A stretch of 64,000 bases of DNA from Castor canadensis. Lineage: Eukaryota; Chordata; Mammalia; Rodentia; Castoridae. The DNA lies in the NCBI RefSeq assembly GCF_047511655.1, contig NC_133401.1, positions 18,039,501-18,103,500 of the forward strand, read 5' to 3'. The translations under genes and the position numbers were made by a program. Shown here one piece after another: positions 1 to 11,487 of this stretch (position 1 is the first letter of the stretch; the number at the start of each line of letters is the position of its first letter). The notes beneath the pieces were generated by a model, which was not told the DNA's origin, did not search any database, and worked only from the letters and a program-made list of their open reading frames with translations.

Positions 1-2319
1 TTAATCACACATCTGCCCATGCACTGACCCCCAATTCCTCCTTCCCTTCTTCATGGGTACAGCTTAGTTCTACCCATCCCCAGCTGTCCTTTGGAAGAGT
101 TCAGGCTCCTGACAGAGCAGAAATGACCCAACATACTAAGAGGCCCAAAGTGGTTAACGACAATGAGCAGTCAGTCTGAGTCAGGTTTGTTTTGGCTCAG
201 CGGGACAGAACAGACACAATACAAAAGCAAAGCCTGTCAGCTGCCCAGGCCAACTCTCTGATCCCAGGCTAAGCAGGGCCAGCCTGGTGCCGTGTCAAGG
301 ATTTTGACTGCAAAGTGGAAAAGTCAGGGGATTACCTTCTGCTCAGGCCCCAGGCTGCTTCCCTTGGCCCTGCATACACCAGTCCTGGCACTGCCTCACA
401 AGGTGACAGATGACGGCAGAAGATCTCTGAATCCCAACCTCTTCCCACAGAGATGGGAGGGAAGTCCTCAAAGGAGTAAGTGACTTGCATAGGTTTAGTT
501 GGCAAATCTTGAAGAAGCAGGGGACAAACATCTGAGCGTCTGAGATGATGGCAGTAGACAGAGGCAAAGGCCACTCACAGTGACCCATGCACTGTGGGGC
601 TGGGGAAGGCCACATCTGAGAAGGGAGCTCAGGGCCATCCAGACACAGGGAGGAGCACTCCAAAGACCCCAAGTCAGGTGCATACTGGTGAGCTCAAGGA
701 AGAGAAGTAGCGCAGGATGGCCACAGTGTGTAAAGTGGCAGGAAAAGAGGCTGGAGACACCTCAGGCCAGAGATCCTGTTCCAATGCAACAGGCGGCAGA
801 GAGACTGGCCAGGAGGGAGAAGCCCCAGCTACCAGCTCCACTAAACCGTCTCTGCATGTTCACTCCAGACTTCCCATGCCAGGCCAGGTGGGCTCATGCC
901 ACCTATCCAAGGGACCTCCTGACTAAAACTGCAGACCTTCCCTCTCTACCTCCTGTATGATATCCACAAAAGCTCCTCTGGAAGGGTGTGAGTGGCACAG
1001 TGCGTGTGACAGCTAACAGTCCCTTCTGTGTTGACCTCCAGGCTGCCTCCATTGCACTTTTCCATCCCCTTCTCCCCCCTCACCCCTCCCCACCAAGCCT
1101 CGCCAGGTTAGGAATAGAGGGAACTGGTTTGGGCTGGCCTGGTTCAGGGCTGTCTATAATTACCATAGTTTTGCTCTCTCCCCCTCCCAACATGGAGGAA
1201 GCAGTCTTAGGTCTCCCAGGCGCAGCCACCAGCCTCCAGCAGCTGCCATATGGAGGGCTGTGTGCTGCCAGGAAAGCCCGGGCCCAGGTGGGACCTGGTC
1301 AGGACTCTGTGCAGAGGCAGGCTCAGCTTCCCTCCCTCTCACCTCCATCCCAGGCACTTCCTGGGCTGGCTCCAGAAACATGCCCTTCTCCCCCAGCACC
1401 CTAAGGACCTCAGAAGGTTGAGCAGAGGAGCACCTCCCCATCTGAGGACTGAGATCCTCTCTCACAGGCCTGTCCTTCATGGTTCTTTCCTGACTAAGGG
1501 CCCACTCACCTGATTTTCCAGCAGTAGCCTCAGCGGGGAAGAAAGGATCCCGGGGCCTGCCATGTCCTTAGATGCCTCAGTGCAGCTCTCAAGGTACCTT
1601 ATGTGTGTGTGTGCCTTCACAATGCCAGCGTTGGGCGCCAGGGCCCAGGGGTATTACTGAATATGACCACCCTGCGTTACACAGGACAGGTCCCTCAGTG
1701 GGTGTGGGGTCTGTCCAACTGACACTGCATGAAGTGGCAGGGCTGGGAAAGGAGCTTTGGACTCTGCACCCCTATCCTGCCCTTGACTCTCACTCAGTAT
1801 CCCACAGTGCTCTGGAAAATGAAGAGGGCGAGCCAGGTCCCTGCCTGCCAGCATCTCCTTGGGATGAAGCAGCCAAAGTGGCCACTTCTTCCTGACAAGT
1901 GGACTGTACTCTCTGCTCAGCAGTGCTGAGCCTCCTCTAGGCCGGGGGTGGGGCGGGCGGGTAGGGAGGGGAATGAATGACGCCAGCCCCCTGCCGGGTT
2001 CATGGTGACAGTGCAACAGACAGAAGGAGCAAGAGGAAAGGGAAAAGCTGGTGGTGAGGGCCACCAGCTCTGCTGCTCCTCCACCTGCATTCCCACTGGC
2101 CCTGACCCTCTTGATGCTGTCCTGTTGTGCAGCTGCCTCTCTAAATGGTGTATGATATGAGCCTCAGCAGGCTCTATGCACCCATCTCCCCACACTGCAC
2201 CAGCCCCAGTGACAGCCATCAAAGAATAAAGGTTATATGCTGCCTGCCCAACTCTGAAGTGGCCCGGTGGCCTCCCATGCACTGCAAAGAGCAAGGGGTA
2301 GAAAGAGAAGGACTCTGAG

Positions 2320-2450
2320 CATAGAAACCTGGGTACAAATCCGTTTTAGGAGATTTGCTAAGTATGGGACCTTGGACAAGTAATCTGGAACCTCCCTCTC
2401 TTTTGTTGTAAAGTTGAGACATGAACCTAGCTGGAAGGAGTCAGAGGAGT
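2320..2450 (+). repeat. MIR SINE (ancient)
   Basis: Contains the MIR-core-like stretch 'gggaccttggacaagtaat' followed by 'ctggaacctccctctc', as in MIR ('gtgaccttgggcaagtcacttaacctctctg'). Confidence 0.6.
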
Positions 2451-2935
2451 AGAGTCTAGGGATACTCGATGCCTGATACGGGCATAGCACAAGCAGATGC
2501 TCACACAGCAGCTATGACAGGCAGGAGAAGAAACATACTGAGGTACCAGCCACCGAGACATGGGGACTCCAGCATCGCCAGTAGTGCTGGCAAAACTGCT
2601 GAGTAGACAAGCAGTCCTCGGTTCAAGCACCAGCCCACTGCTTCTTCCTCTGTCCCTAGGGACAGGACTGTCTACCTTGTGGGCTGCTGGAGCATCAGTG
2701 CTCTCTCAGACAGGGCCAGCAGAGTGCCTGCCACACAGCAGGTGCATGTAAATTACTGCATCACTGTCATCAGGCCCACAGACAGTACAGACACAAAACT
2801 GTCTTCCTACTTGAGAATCTCAGTGTGGGCTCCTGGGCCTCCACCTCTGGGTTGGCTAAGTGCCACCTGACCTTTGGATTCCAGAACCCAGGGTCTCCCA
2901 CTGCTCTGCCCCTTCCCTCACAATGCTGACAATAC

Positions 2936-3150
2936 AGTCAGCCCCTCTATCCTCAGCTTCTGAAACCACGGATCCAATCAACCACTGATCAAAAATACTC
3001 ACAAAACCAACACCTCTACTGAACACACACAGGCCTTTCTTGTCATTACCCCTGAACAGTGAGAGGGCATCTTCAGAGCATTTACACTGTAGCAGGCAGT
3101 ACACATAACCTAGAAATGATTCAAGGGGATGGAGACCGTGGCGGATTCAT
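2936..3150 (+). mobile_element. TcMar-Tigger-type nonautonomous DNA transposon fragment
   Basis: Begins CAGTCAGCCCCTCTATCC and continues through GGATCCAATCAACCACTGAT and CTTGTCATTACCCCTGAAC. This follows the consensus layout I recall for Tigger-derived elements whose ends read CAGTCGGCCCTC..., in diverged form. The right terminal repeat is not seen, so the copy is truncated. Subfamily cannot be given without a repeat-library search. Confidence 0.7.
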
Positions 3151-3999
3151 GCACCACCTTACATGAGGGACTGGAGAAGAGTTTGGTATCTCGTGAGTGG
3201 AGGCTTGGGGCCAGAACCCCAAGGACGCTGACAGACAACTGTACTTATTTGAGGGTCACAGCCTCTCTAGGCTGTCAGCTGAGGAGCTGGGCCTGCAGTT
3301 GTCACCCTCTGGCAGGCCTGTGTTTTTCACACTGCTGCCCCTATGCTCCCCGACAGGCTCACCCCATCACAACCTAAATGTACGTTTCCTGTCCTTAACA
3401 GATGTTTGAAAAGGCCCTGGTATCAGTGACCCTGTCCCAAGTAGGAGGAGCCCAGGAACCTTGGTAGGACCAGGCAGGCACTCTCAGATTCTCAGAACCC
3501 CTGCCTGCCCTTGGGAAAGCCACTTGGACATTGGCAAGAGATGCTGTGTTTTTAGCTGTGGATCTCAGCAGCCAGCAGGGCACCGTGATTCACTATGTCA
3601 CCCACTAGGAAAGGAACCAGGGCCTTCTGCAGGTGGGAGAGAATCTGGTTGCAAAGCCAGATGTGGTGCTGTGGTGCTGGGCAAACAAACCAACTTCTCA
3701 GATCTGGCTGAGCCCACACCAGGCCGAGCTACAGCCAGCAGGCCCTGTCCAGGACCGGCCTTCCCACTCTGTGGCAAGTCTTTGCTTACAAAAGCCAGCC
3801 CTTCAGGGCTTCTGGTGCCCACAGGCAGTTCAAACAGAACTGGCTGTCAACATCTGATCTTTAGGAACGTGCTGTTTGTATCCACAACACCCTGCCACTC
3901 TCACTTCTCCAGTGACTGCAGCTCAACTTCCAGTGACAATACAGAATGACAGCCATGCTAGTGAGCCCTTCATCAGCACTCCCAGGGAAAAACAGCACT

Positions 4000-4125
4000 C
4001 TACCATTGTTCATTTACTTAGGACAGCCGTGGCAAGCGGGGACACTGTGATCTCCATCTCACAGATCAAGAAACAACCTGAGCAAAGTGATATCCAAGAG
4101 GAAAGGCTTGAGTTTGGATTTTTTT
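4000..4125 (-). repeat. MIR SINE fragment
   Basis: 'ccatctcacagatcaagaaa' followed by 'aacctgagcaaagtgat' is the reverse-orientation MIR pattern 'cattttacagatgaggaaactgaggc...aagtgac'. Diverged. Confidence 0.5.
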
Positions 4126-5844
4126 TGGGGGTGGGGAAGGTAGCGGGGAGCCATTAGAGATAAGGAAGAGTCCCTGGAACAGAACTGCTGTTCAGAACCT
4201 GTTCAACCCCCACAGGAGCTGGACGCTCCCCTCTCTTTGTCCTGTCTCTCTGTGCTTCCTGGGGCAGAAGTCTGCACTGCTCCTCCACACCCTGGCACAG
4301 CTACCACCAAGGGAAAGTTCAGAACAGTTGTGATTTTCTGACTGTCTGGGGCTGCAAAGCCCCCTAGCTTCCTGCAGCCCAGAAGCGGGGGTCTGAGACC
4401 TGGGGCAATGACCCACAAGCATCCCAAGTGAGGACTTGCTACTTGGCCTCCTGGTTTAGGAAGCCTTCACTGCTGAGGCTCCCAGAAGGGAAGGAAGGAG
4501 CATAGAGATCAGCCAAGTTCCAGTGCACCCCTTCTCAGGCCTCCAGTGAAAGCCAGTGGTCAAGTGTTTACCACCCTATCTCCAGGGGGAGGAGGTGTCC
4601 AGAGCCAACAGTCTGCCCATAAAACAGGTTCTCTCCTGCTGGCCATGGGATGTTCCCAGCCCCTAGACATACAGGTCCAGGGCTCCAGCAGGGCCTGCTC
4701 ATGTCCCTCTAGTACCTTCTCAACTCAGACCAGAAGAAACCACCTGGTCTGTCAAATACAGAGGGAGGACAGCTAGAGGGTGGCAGCTCCCAATTCCTTC
4801 CTAAATGTAGTGCCCAGAAACAAGCCCCAGCCTCAGGGAGAAACTACTCTGCAACACAACACCGAAGGTGAAGAAGAGGACTTTTGGACTGATCACTGGC
4901 CTTGCCCACTTCCTGTGGTGCCGGGCAAACAAACCAACTTCCCTAAGCCCTACAGGCAGAGTGAGCACTTAGCAAACAGACCGGCTAGCTTTCTGCAACA
5001 GTCTCCCGTTTCACTGTCCCCACACCAGCCGCCGCAGTCCTTTCTAAAGGGAGAACACAAGCCCTCCAGGACTGATCCCAGTAGACTCCTCAGGGCTCCC
5101 CAGCACCTCCTCAAGTCCAAGCTCAGGCTCCCAGGCCTCGCTTGTGTCCAGCTTTGCTTCCTCTTTGCCTATTCTAATGTTATAATCAAACACGAATTTC
5201 ATATCTTTGGGCCCCTGCTCAAGCTGTCCCCAGAATTTCTGCTCAGCGCTCCCAACAGATGGAGTCCTCTCCTCTAGGAAGCCACCCCACTGGGTCTTGG
5301 TTTCCCTGTCCTTCACGGCAGACCTCTGTTCACGTTAGAAATCCTGACATGCCCTGATTCCTTCGCATGTCCAAGGTTCCTCCCCACTCACTTCTCACCA
5401 AGAGCCTCCCTCCAGGTCACACAGCTTCCTCTCTGCTCAGGAGCTTCCCATGAATGACAAATCCAGTTCTTCCTAACAACTGACAATTTTGCTTTACTAG
5501 CACTTGGGATGTGTTAATCTTGCCTTCCCCACCAGGTGACAAGTGTCCCAGGGGCTAACAGATGCTCCCTGCAAACACCACCGAACTGTACACTCATCTC
5601 TGTGCTGAAGGGACCAGACACCGAGAGCTACTAGGAAAACTACTGCTGAAAACTGAGCTCTTGGCCCCACCCCCAAATGCTGCACTTGAACTTCTCCCCT
5701 TTGGACGAAGAATACCCAGCCTTAATAAAACATTCCTCAACTAACCATACAACCCATCAGACCGGATGTTTCTGTATGTCAGACAATTCAGCCACATTCT
5801 TCTAATTCTTTTGCTAAACATTATTCAACCTCAAGTGGTTTACC

Positions 5845-6092
5845 AGGGCAAAGTAGTACACACCTGTAATCCTAGCTCTGGGGAGTCTAAAGCAGGAGGA
5901 TCAAAAATACCAGGTCAACTTGGGCTATATAGTGAGACCCTAGATGAAGAAAACAAAACTGAAACCAAAACCAAACAAAAACAAGGGGGTTGGGCTGGGA
6001 TGTAGCTCGGTGGTACAGCGCTTGCCTAGCATGCGTGAGGCCCTGGGTTCGATCCCAGCACCAAAAAAGAAAAGACAAAAAAAAAAAAAACC
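5845..6092 (+). mobile_element. B1-like plus ID-like SINE pair
   Basis: The left part is a 7SL/B1-like unit ('cacacctgtaatcctagctctggggag', 'gggctatatagtgagaccct'). The right part is an ID-type unit with recognisable pol III boxes (A-like 'tagctcggtggtacagcg', B-like 'ggttcgatcc') and an A-rich tail. The 'ggttcgatcccagcacc' ending is the classic ID form, whereas most other copies in the window end 'gagttcaaaccccagtacc'. Confidence 0.85.
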
Positions 6093-6201
6093 TCTCCCCA
6101 AAAACAAGGGGGTGAGCTCCATCTCCTCTCCTGGAATGATCCCTCTCCTTCATTTCTTACCAACTTCTGCCAAGCTCCTCTTTTTCATCTCTCTCTCTCT
6201 C

Positions 6202-6385
6202 ATACTAGGGTTTGAACTCAGGGCCTCATGCTTGCTAAGCAGGTGCTCTACCACTTGAGCCACTCCACCAGCCCTTTTTTTATTTTTCATTTTATTTATT
6301 GGTGGAACTGGAGTTTGAACTCAGGGTTTCACACTTGCAAAGCAGGTGCTCTATCACTTGAGCTGCACCTCCAGTCCTCTGCCAG
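6202..6385 (-). mobile_element. Two ID-like SINE units in reverse orientation
   Basis: Units at about 6202-6280 and 6296-6380 each read 'gtttgaactcaggg...gcaggtgctctaccacttgagc' (inverted B-box and A-box halves). Confidence 0.8.
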
Positions 6386-6960
6386 GCTCCTAACACAGGC
6401 TCTTCCAATTCCCAGGACCTTCTCCCCAGCCCTTTCCAGATTTCTGGTCTGCTCTCTCCATCCTTTCATCTTCCCATCTTTGCCTGTAAGGTTCCTGACT
6501 TTACACCTCAGCCTAACACAGTTCTTCTGCTCACCAACCCCCCACCCCAGTCCCTTTCCCAGGCCTCCTTGGTCTCTATAGCTTCCACTCCAGGCCTCCT
6601 CAGTCTCTATGGCCTCCACTCAACCTTTTCAGGAGCCTCCCTTACCAGTGTCCTCTCCTAATTGTCCCCATCTCCCTGCTCCTCTTTCCCCAACCCCTCA
6701 AGGCCCAGAGCCCTCTCCTATTCCCTTTCGGCTCCTTTCTCCCAACCATGCTCAGGCTTCCCAGTCTCTCCCTCTTGACCCCTTCCAGGCCCCTCCCATC
6801 TAGGTATCCATCATCTTGTTACTTGCTCCAAATCTGTTTCCGTCCCACTAGCTTTAACCAAATGCCAGGCTCAATGCTAAGCACTTCACACATCTTTGAC
6901 ACTCAAAGCAAACCTCTGAAGTTGGTTTTACCAATGATCAGGAAGTGGCAAAACTACATT

Positions 6961-7121
6961 TCTTTTCTTTCTTTTTTGTTTTTGTTTTGGAGACAGCTTC
7001 TGGCTATGTATCCCATGCCAGCCTAGAACTCACTAGGTAACACAGGCTGACCCTAAACTCTCAATCCTCTTGCCTCAGCCTCCCAAGTGCTGGGATTCAA
7101 GGTATGCTGCACCACACCCAG
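6961..7121 (-). mobile_element. B1-like (7SL-derived) SINE
   Basis: Reverse orientation: T-rich head, then 'gagacagcttctggctatgtatcccatgccagcc', 'ctcaatcctcttgcctcagcctcccaagtgctgggattc', a clear B1/Alu-like monomer. Confidence 0.85.
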
Positions 7122-8034
7122 TGGGGAGGAAGTGGCAGAGCCACATTTCAAATTCGAGATTTGATTCTCCTAAGCTACTAAGATTCCTCAAAGGATGGTC
7201 AACTTTTATGAGCTGACATGAACTTTATGGTAAATGCTTGCTACCTCGTAGGTGTTAAGGTCTGTCTCCCAGCTTGCCTCAAAGCCTCTTCTAAAGCACA
7301 TCACTGTCCTCTCCTTTAGGCCCTCCAGACTTGAGGACCAACAGCAGCCTCGGACTCCCTTTGAGTTCTCTCAGTTGCCTCATCTCCCCCTTTTCACCCT
7401 CCATCCCCTTGGCCAGCACCATCATTCCCAACCCATCATCTCCACCTCTCAGCCAGGCCTCTACCGCTCTACCGTCTAACTCCATTACCCCGAGTCCTCC
7501 ACTCACATCTCCTTCAACTAGTCACTAGTAGTCACCCTTCTCCTCTGCCCTCATCCCCACCGCCCAGAGCCCATAAAAATCCACTGCCACGGGCCTGGGA
7601 AGGTAGGTCCCTTGAGCAGGTATCCTCAGTCCCAGCCCCAATATGTCCTAAGTCCTTCAAAACGACTCACCTGGCGTTCCAAAAGCCTGACGCTGGCTAC
7701 TCGCCCATGCTCCTTAAGTCCCCTCGGGCCGGCCCCCTTCAAGGCCTCGGATCATATTCCCCAGGCCCTGTTCTGCGGCCCTGGAACCCCTTCGCCGCCT
7801 CAAGATGGTGTCACCTGGCCTGTGTGTCTTCAGTCCAGGTCGTTCCCGCCGCCTCAGGCGTTCTGTCCTCCAGGCGCTCATCCTGTGTCCCTCCCGCTGG
7901 CTTAGACTACCTTACCGGGGAACTCCCACGACCCGTCAGGGAGCCCGAACTCTTGGTGCCTAAGCCCACAAACTCAGGTATGACTCCTTCGTCCTCTCAG
8001 CCCAGGTCTCGGCTGACTCCCGCCCGGCTCTTAC

Positions 8035-8132
8035 CCAAAGAGGCCGGAGAAGAAGGACTGGGAGTTCTTCACTTTGCGCTCCGCTTCGGCCAGCAGCGCC
8101 ATCGCCTCCGCTTCCTTCCCGGAGTTGTCCAT
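8035..8132 (-). CDS. NAPA: NAPA (alpha-SNAP), first coding exon
   Basis: Seen: read on the minus strand from ATG at 8132, this exon encodes 32 codons plus two bases, beginning [20 protein letters not shown] and ending FFSGLFG, then a GTAAGAGC donor at 8034. This matches the N-terminus of alpha-SNAP, including the [10 protein letters not shown] segment. Family knowledge: alpha-SNAP is a soluble TPR-like helical adaptor of about 295 residues that binds SNARE complexes on membranes and recruits the ATPase NSF to disassemble them; the N-terminal hydrophobic loop (FFSGLFG region) contacts membrane. Only this exon lies in the window; the other exons must lie left of base 1, because I found nothing resembling exon 2 (GSSKIEEACEIYARA) in 1-8034. 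The phase-2 junction (GG|A) agrees with the known protein. The CpG-rich DNA upstream is typical of a housekeeping promoter. Confidence 0.96.
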
Positions 8133-8290
8133 GACGGCTGCAAAGGTTCTCAGCTAACCACCCGACCCGGTCACTGGGAGGTCTCAGCCGCGGCCCAGGG
8201 GTACACAGGCCAGGGGAGCTAAGCTGCCTGCGTTGACGTCGCACAGGCGCGCGCCTCCCCCGGCCCGGCCCACGTGACTCGCGCCGGCCA
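8133..8290 (-). promoter_or_regulatory. NAPA: NAPA 5' UTR and likely transcription start zone
   Basis: GC- and CpG-rich sequence immediately upstream of the NAPA ATG, with no TATA box. A CRE-like TGACGTC lies at 8234-8240 and a CACGTGAC E-box (CLEAR/USF type) at 8271-8278. The exact start site cannot be read from sequence; placement is inference from typical 5' UTR length. Confidence 0.6.
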
Positions 8291-8831
8291 ACGAGAGGCT
8301 TCGTAGTGCGGCGCGCGCCCCCGACGCCCACGTCCCCACCAGCCACTGCACACGACCCGGGACTTGCGCCCTCCAATCGGCGTCTCGGGACCTCCGCGCA
8401 TGAGCAAACATCATCGAAGGGCACCCTGCTAGCTTCCTGGGCTCTCCACGTGATGCTGTGTAAGCCAATCGTAGGCCCTACCGCCAAGAACCCGCCCCTC
8501 AAATGCTAGCGCTGATTATTCTCCACCAATCAACAGGAACCCTCGGTTGGGCCCGTCCCGCCCTGCGGAACTTGGACACCAGTCAGCTGACACTGACGCT
8601 CACATGACAGCTAGCCGCTGCCTCTTGGGTTTCACAGCTCTTCAGTGTAGAAGAGCCTCCGCGGCTTTATATTACGTCATTGTTTTTACATTTGGAAAGC
8701 CCTCTGTGATAAAAAGGAGACTGTTCGACTTTTGCTTGCGCCCTCTGCCGACCTGTGCCGAAACTGGCTTGGGGAGGACAATGAAGTAGTTGAAAGACCT
8801 GGGTGGGGAGACACGCACTTAAAAAGTTTAA

Positions 8832-8912
8832 GCTACTGGAGTGTCTCAACCGGCAGAGTGCCTGCCTAGAACGCGTGATGCCCTGAGTTCAAACACTAGT
8901 ACTATAAGAAAA
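8832..8912 (+). mobile_element. ID-like SINE
   Basis: 'ctcaaccggcagagtgcctgcctagaacgcgtgatgccctgagttcaaac' pattern, diverged from the other copies. Confidence 0.7.
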
Positions 8913-9299
8913 AAATCAGGTTCCAATATACCTAGTGTCCAGATCTAGGAACCAGGGTTCCTAGGAGAAATGGTTGAGGCTAGGACTGGGCAGGACATCA
9001 TGCAAGATGAGTCTGGAGCATTTTGCAGCGCCGGAAAGGCAATATTACACACACACTGCCACGGATATGTCAAAGGGGCATAGGACCCACGGAAAGAGCT
9101 CCCAGTGGCAAAGCTGAAACAATTTGAGCAACGAAGTAAATTAGTTTTGGATTATAATCCAAAGCATAAAATGTCCATGTGTTCATGCTGATACAAACAA
9201 CTATATATTAAGCATACAAATACATGGGGTAGAAAAACAGTGCAGAAGAATTCCGAGTAATTTTTGTGGATACTCTGCCCTTAAGAAAGTGAAGCACAT

Positions 9300-9525
9300 A
9301 GCTGGGCACGGGTAGCTCATGCCTGTAACCCTAGCTACTCAGGAGCAGAGATCAGAAGGATCACAGTTCAAAGCCAGGCTAGGCAAATAGTATGCCAGAC
9401 CCTATCTGGAAAAAACCCATCACAGAAAAAGGGCTGGTGGAGTGGCTCAAGGTGTAGGCCCCGAGTACAAACCCCAGTACTCAAAAAATAAATAAATAAA
9501 TAAATAAAAATAAATAAAAAAATAG
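9300..9525 (+). mobile_element. B1-ID dimeric SINE with (AAAT)n tail
   Basis: 'agctgggcacgggtagctcatgcctgtaac' left unit, 'gggctggtggagtggctcaaggtgtagg' right unit, then an AAATAAAT-type tail at 9483-9525. Typical of the dominant dimer in this window. Confidence 0.88.
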
Positions 9526-9536
9526 CAAAGAAAGTG

Positions 9537-9635
9537 GACCACAGGCGGAGTGCCTCAAGAGGTAGAGCACCTGCCTAGTGAGTATGAGGCCCTGAGTTCA
9601 ATTGCCAGTACCACAAAAAAATAAAAATAAAAAGA
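9537..9635 (+). mobile_element. ID-like SINE
   Basis: 'agaggtagagcacctgcctagtgagtatgaggccctgagttc' with an A-rich tail; lies directly after the preceding dimer. Confidence 0.82.
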
Positions 9636-9689
9636 GGGCATATAATAAAGCCTCAATAAACGCAGCCATTTACTGTAATTTTAATGTTT

Positions 9690-9875
9690 TTATGGCATTT
9701 AACCCAGGCCTCAAGCATACTAGGCAAGCCCTCTACCACTTGAGCCACGCCTCCAGCCCTTTTGTTTATATTTTGCTTTTGAGACAGGGTCTCACTGGCT
9801 GGCTTTGAACTCTAGATCCTCCTGCCTCCACTTTCTGAGACTGGGATTACAGGCACACACCACCATGCCTGACTT
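9690..9875 (-). mobile_element. Dimeric SINE, reverse orientation
   Basis: 'aggcaagccctctaccacttgagccacgcctccagccc' followed by the B1 part 'gagacagggtctcactggctgg...gggattacaggcacacaccaccatgcctg'. Confidence 0.85.
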
Positions 9876-10189
9876 CTCTTCTACATTAAATACTTTCTAA
9901 CCCACTCTCTTATGGTTGCCACTGTATTCTAAGCAGAGAGCAGATGGGGACGATCCTGGGTCACCACAAGCAGTTTTAGTTCTGTGCACTTCCATAAAAG
10001 CTTCCATTTGTTTAAAGCTATTAAATTTCAGAGTAACTTGTTATGTAGCAGCAGGTAACCAATACAACCCCAGTCCAAAGCCAGGCTTCCATTGCTAGAG
10101 TCACAGCACTGAGTGATCTAGGGTGGATCCCAAACAGGCTCAGCACTGGAGTGCCGCTAAGCAGCAGTGCCCGGTCACATGATGTGCCT

Positions 10190-10330
10190 CACATTTCTCA
10201 AGTAACAGCAATGGTGTCCATCCCATTCTACAGATGGAGAAAACTGAGGCTCAAAAAGGAAAGTGACTTGCATAGGCCACGATGAAGGAAGAGGAGCCAG
10301 GGTCCAAATTCAGGTTCATGGGATGTCTGA
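10190..10330 (-). repeat. MIR SINE
   Basis: 'ccattctacagatggagaaaactgaggctcaaaaaggaaagtgacttgca' is a well-preserved reverse MIR core, followed by 'gagccagggtccaaattcagg'. Confidence 0.8.
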
Positions 10331-10979
10331 GCCAATTCTCCTAATCAGCACGTCCCAATTGCTTCAGACTCAACCTCTGCCTCCCTCCTCTCCTGCTCAG
10401 TCTTTAAGACTTCACTGCAATGAAGTCTTTTTGTGATGCCTTTTTTTTCTTTTTCTTTTTTGTAGTGCTGGGGATGAGGCCCCAGGACCCTGGGAGGGAG
10501 GTGGAGCTTTCCCTGCCCTCTGCATTTTGGAGTTAGTGCAGAAGTAGCTGGCTATTCTTGCCTGTGCTGCAGCCAAGGTCCTTCTGTTGCTGGCCACCAG
10601 GGTCCTTCATTTCACAGCTGAACTGTTAGAGCCACAGACCATCCTCATGGCTTAACCTAACCCACCCTTCTGTTATGATGGCCCAAAGCACACCCACTGT
10701 CACAATCTAGCTACCTTGTTTGCTTACTTATCACTGCCACAGTCCTGCTCCTAAAGCTACAGCTGCATGAGGAAAGTGACCTTGTTCCTCCTACTTTCCT
10801 GCATCCCTGATGGGAACTGGGACACGGTCAGTCATCATGCTGAATGACTGCCTGGATGCCTATACCCAGCTCTCCCCCAGTCCTCCAGGGCAGGCGCGAA
10901 GGGCTCACCTCCTGGCCCTAGCGGGGGGCTGCCAATCGCTGGGAAGCTTCTGTGGGGCTGATGGGCTGGGGAGTCAGAA

Positions 10980-11487
10980 GTCAGCTGCTCAAGAACCCAA
11001 TTTAATAAGATTTACAAGTAGACACGTACAAAACACACCTAACAATGTACAAGTCACCGCAAGATGAGGGACTGGCATGTAATACAGAGACCCCACCCAG
11101 GGTGGGCCAATGTGCTGTGCTGTGATCCCAGGTATTGTTTCCTGGTGCTCCACGTCTTGGCCTCACTGACCAGTGGAACAGACCCACACCTGCAGCTAAG
11201 ATTGGAGAGCTATCCAGACCTGACCTTTCCCTCCCCCAGGAAATGTGGGACAAAAAGAGGGGCAGAGACTATCAACCTGGAGAGGATGGAGTAATAGGGA
11301 CTTCAGAGCTGTCTCATGATGCCTTCTCTGCCTGTTCACAGTCAAATGCCCTCCAGGTTTGCTAGCAAAGCTGGCCAGGGGGACAAGGAGGATAGGAGTA
11401 AGGGTAGAAGGAGCCAAAACACCCCCAGAGAGGCCCAGGGAGGTGGGGACAGGGCTGGAGCCCCCCAGACTAGCTGCCAGCAGGGAG
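10980..11487 (-). other. ZNF541: ZNF541 3' UTR
   Basis: About 500 nt of unique sequence after the stop. The only poly(A)-signal-like hexamer seen on the minus strand is ATTAAA (plus-strand TTTAAT at 11001-11006); cleavage would then fall near 10980-10990. The end is inferred. Confidence 0.6.
11001..11006 (-). terminator. ZNF541: Candidate ZNF541 poly(A) signal ATTAAA
   Basis: Variant hexamer about 480 nt past the stop codon. No AATAAA was noticed between the stop and the next SINE on this strand. Confidence 0.5.

Larger units (their letters stand above)
1..8034 (-). other. NAPA: NAPA intron 1 (partial, 3' side outside window)
   Basis: No exon-like sequence is recognised on either strand; open frames here are short and have no family resemblance. 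Unlike the rest of the window, 1-5800 is poor in young SINEs and holds mainly ancient repeats (MIR-like at about 2320-2450, 4000-4120 and 6860-6960; a Tigger-type DNA transposon at 2936-3150). SINEs appear from 5.8 kb. CT-rich low-complexity sequence occupies roughly 6380-6820 and 7290-7570. Confidence 0.85.
8030..8640. promoter_or_regulatory. NAPA: CpG island / NAPA promoter
   Basis: CpG-dense stretch unlike the surrounding DNA. Motifs seen: CRE-like at 8234-8240; E-boxes CACGTG at 8271-8276 and 8447-8452; three CCAAT pentamers on the plus strand (ATTGG on the NAPA sense strand) at 8373-8377, 8465-8469 and 8526-8530; a palindrome GTCAGCTGAC at about 8582-8591; and a TTACGTCA CRE-like site at 8672-8679 just beyond. 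This is the usual makeup of a TATA-less housekeeping promoter, possibly bidirectional. No convincing plus-strand coding exon is seen. Confidence 0.8.
8640..10980. other. Intergenic interval between NAPA and ZNF541
   Basis: About 2.3 kb separating the NAPA promoter from the ZNF541 3' end; both genes are on the minus strand. It contains four SINEs, an AAAT-type simple repeat (9487-9525) and a MIR (about 10190-10330). No gene seen. Confidence 0.8.

Noticed and set aside
5990-6070. tRNA-like sequences with A- and B-box motifs
   Set aside because: These recur dozens of times as ID-type SINEs with A-rich tails and no intact cloverleaf or acceptor stem; none looks like a functional tRNA gene.
7612-8502. 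Reading frames of up to 180 codons around the NAPA promoter on both strands
   Set aside because: They overlap the CpG island and NAPA exon 1 and are explained by GC-rich composition; no recognisable domain.
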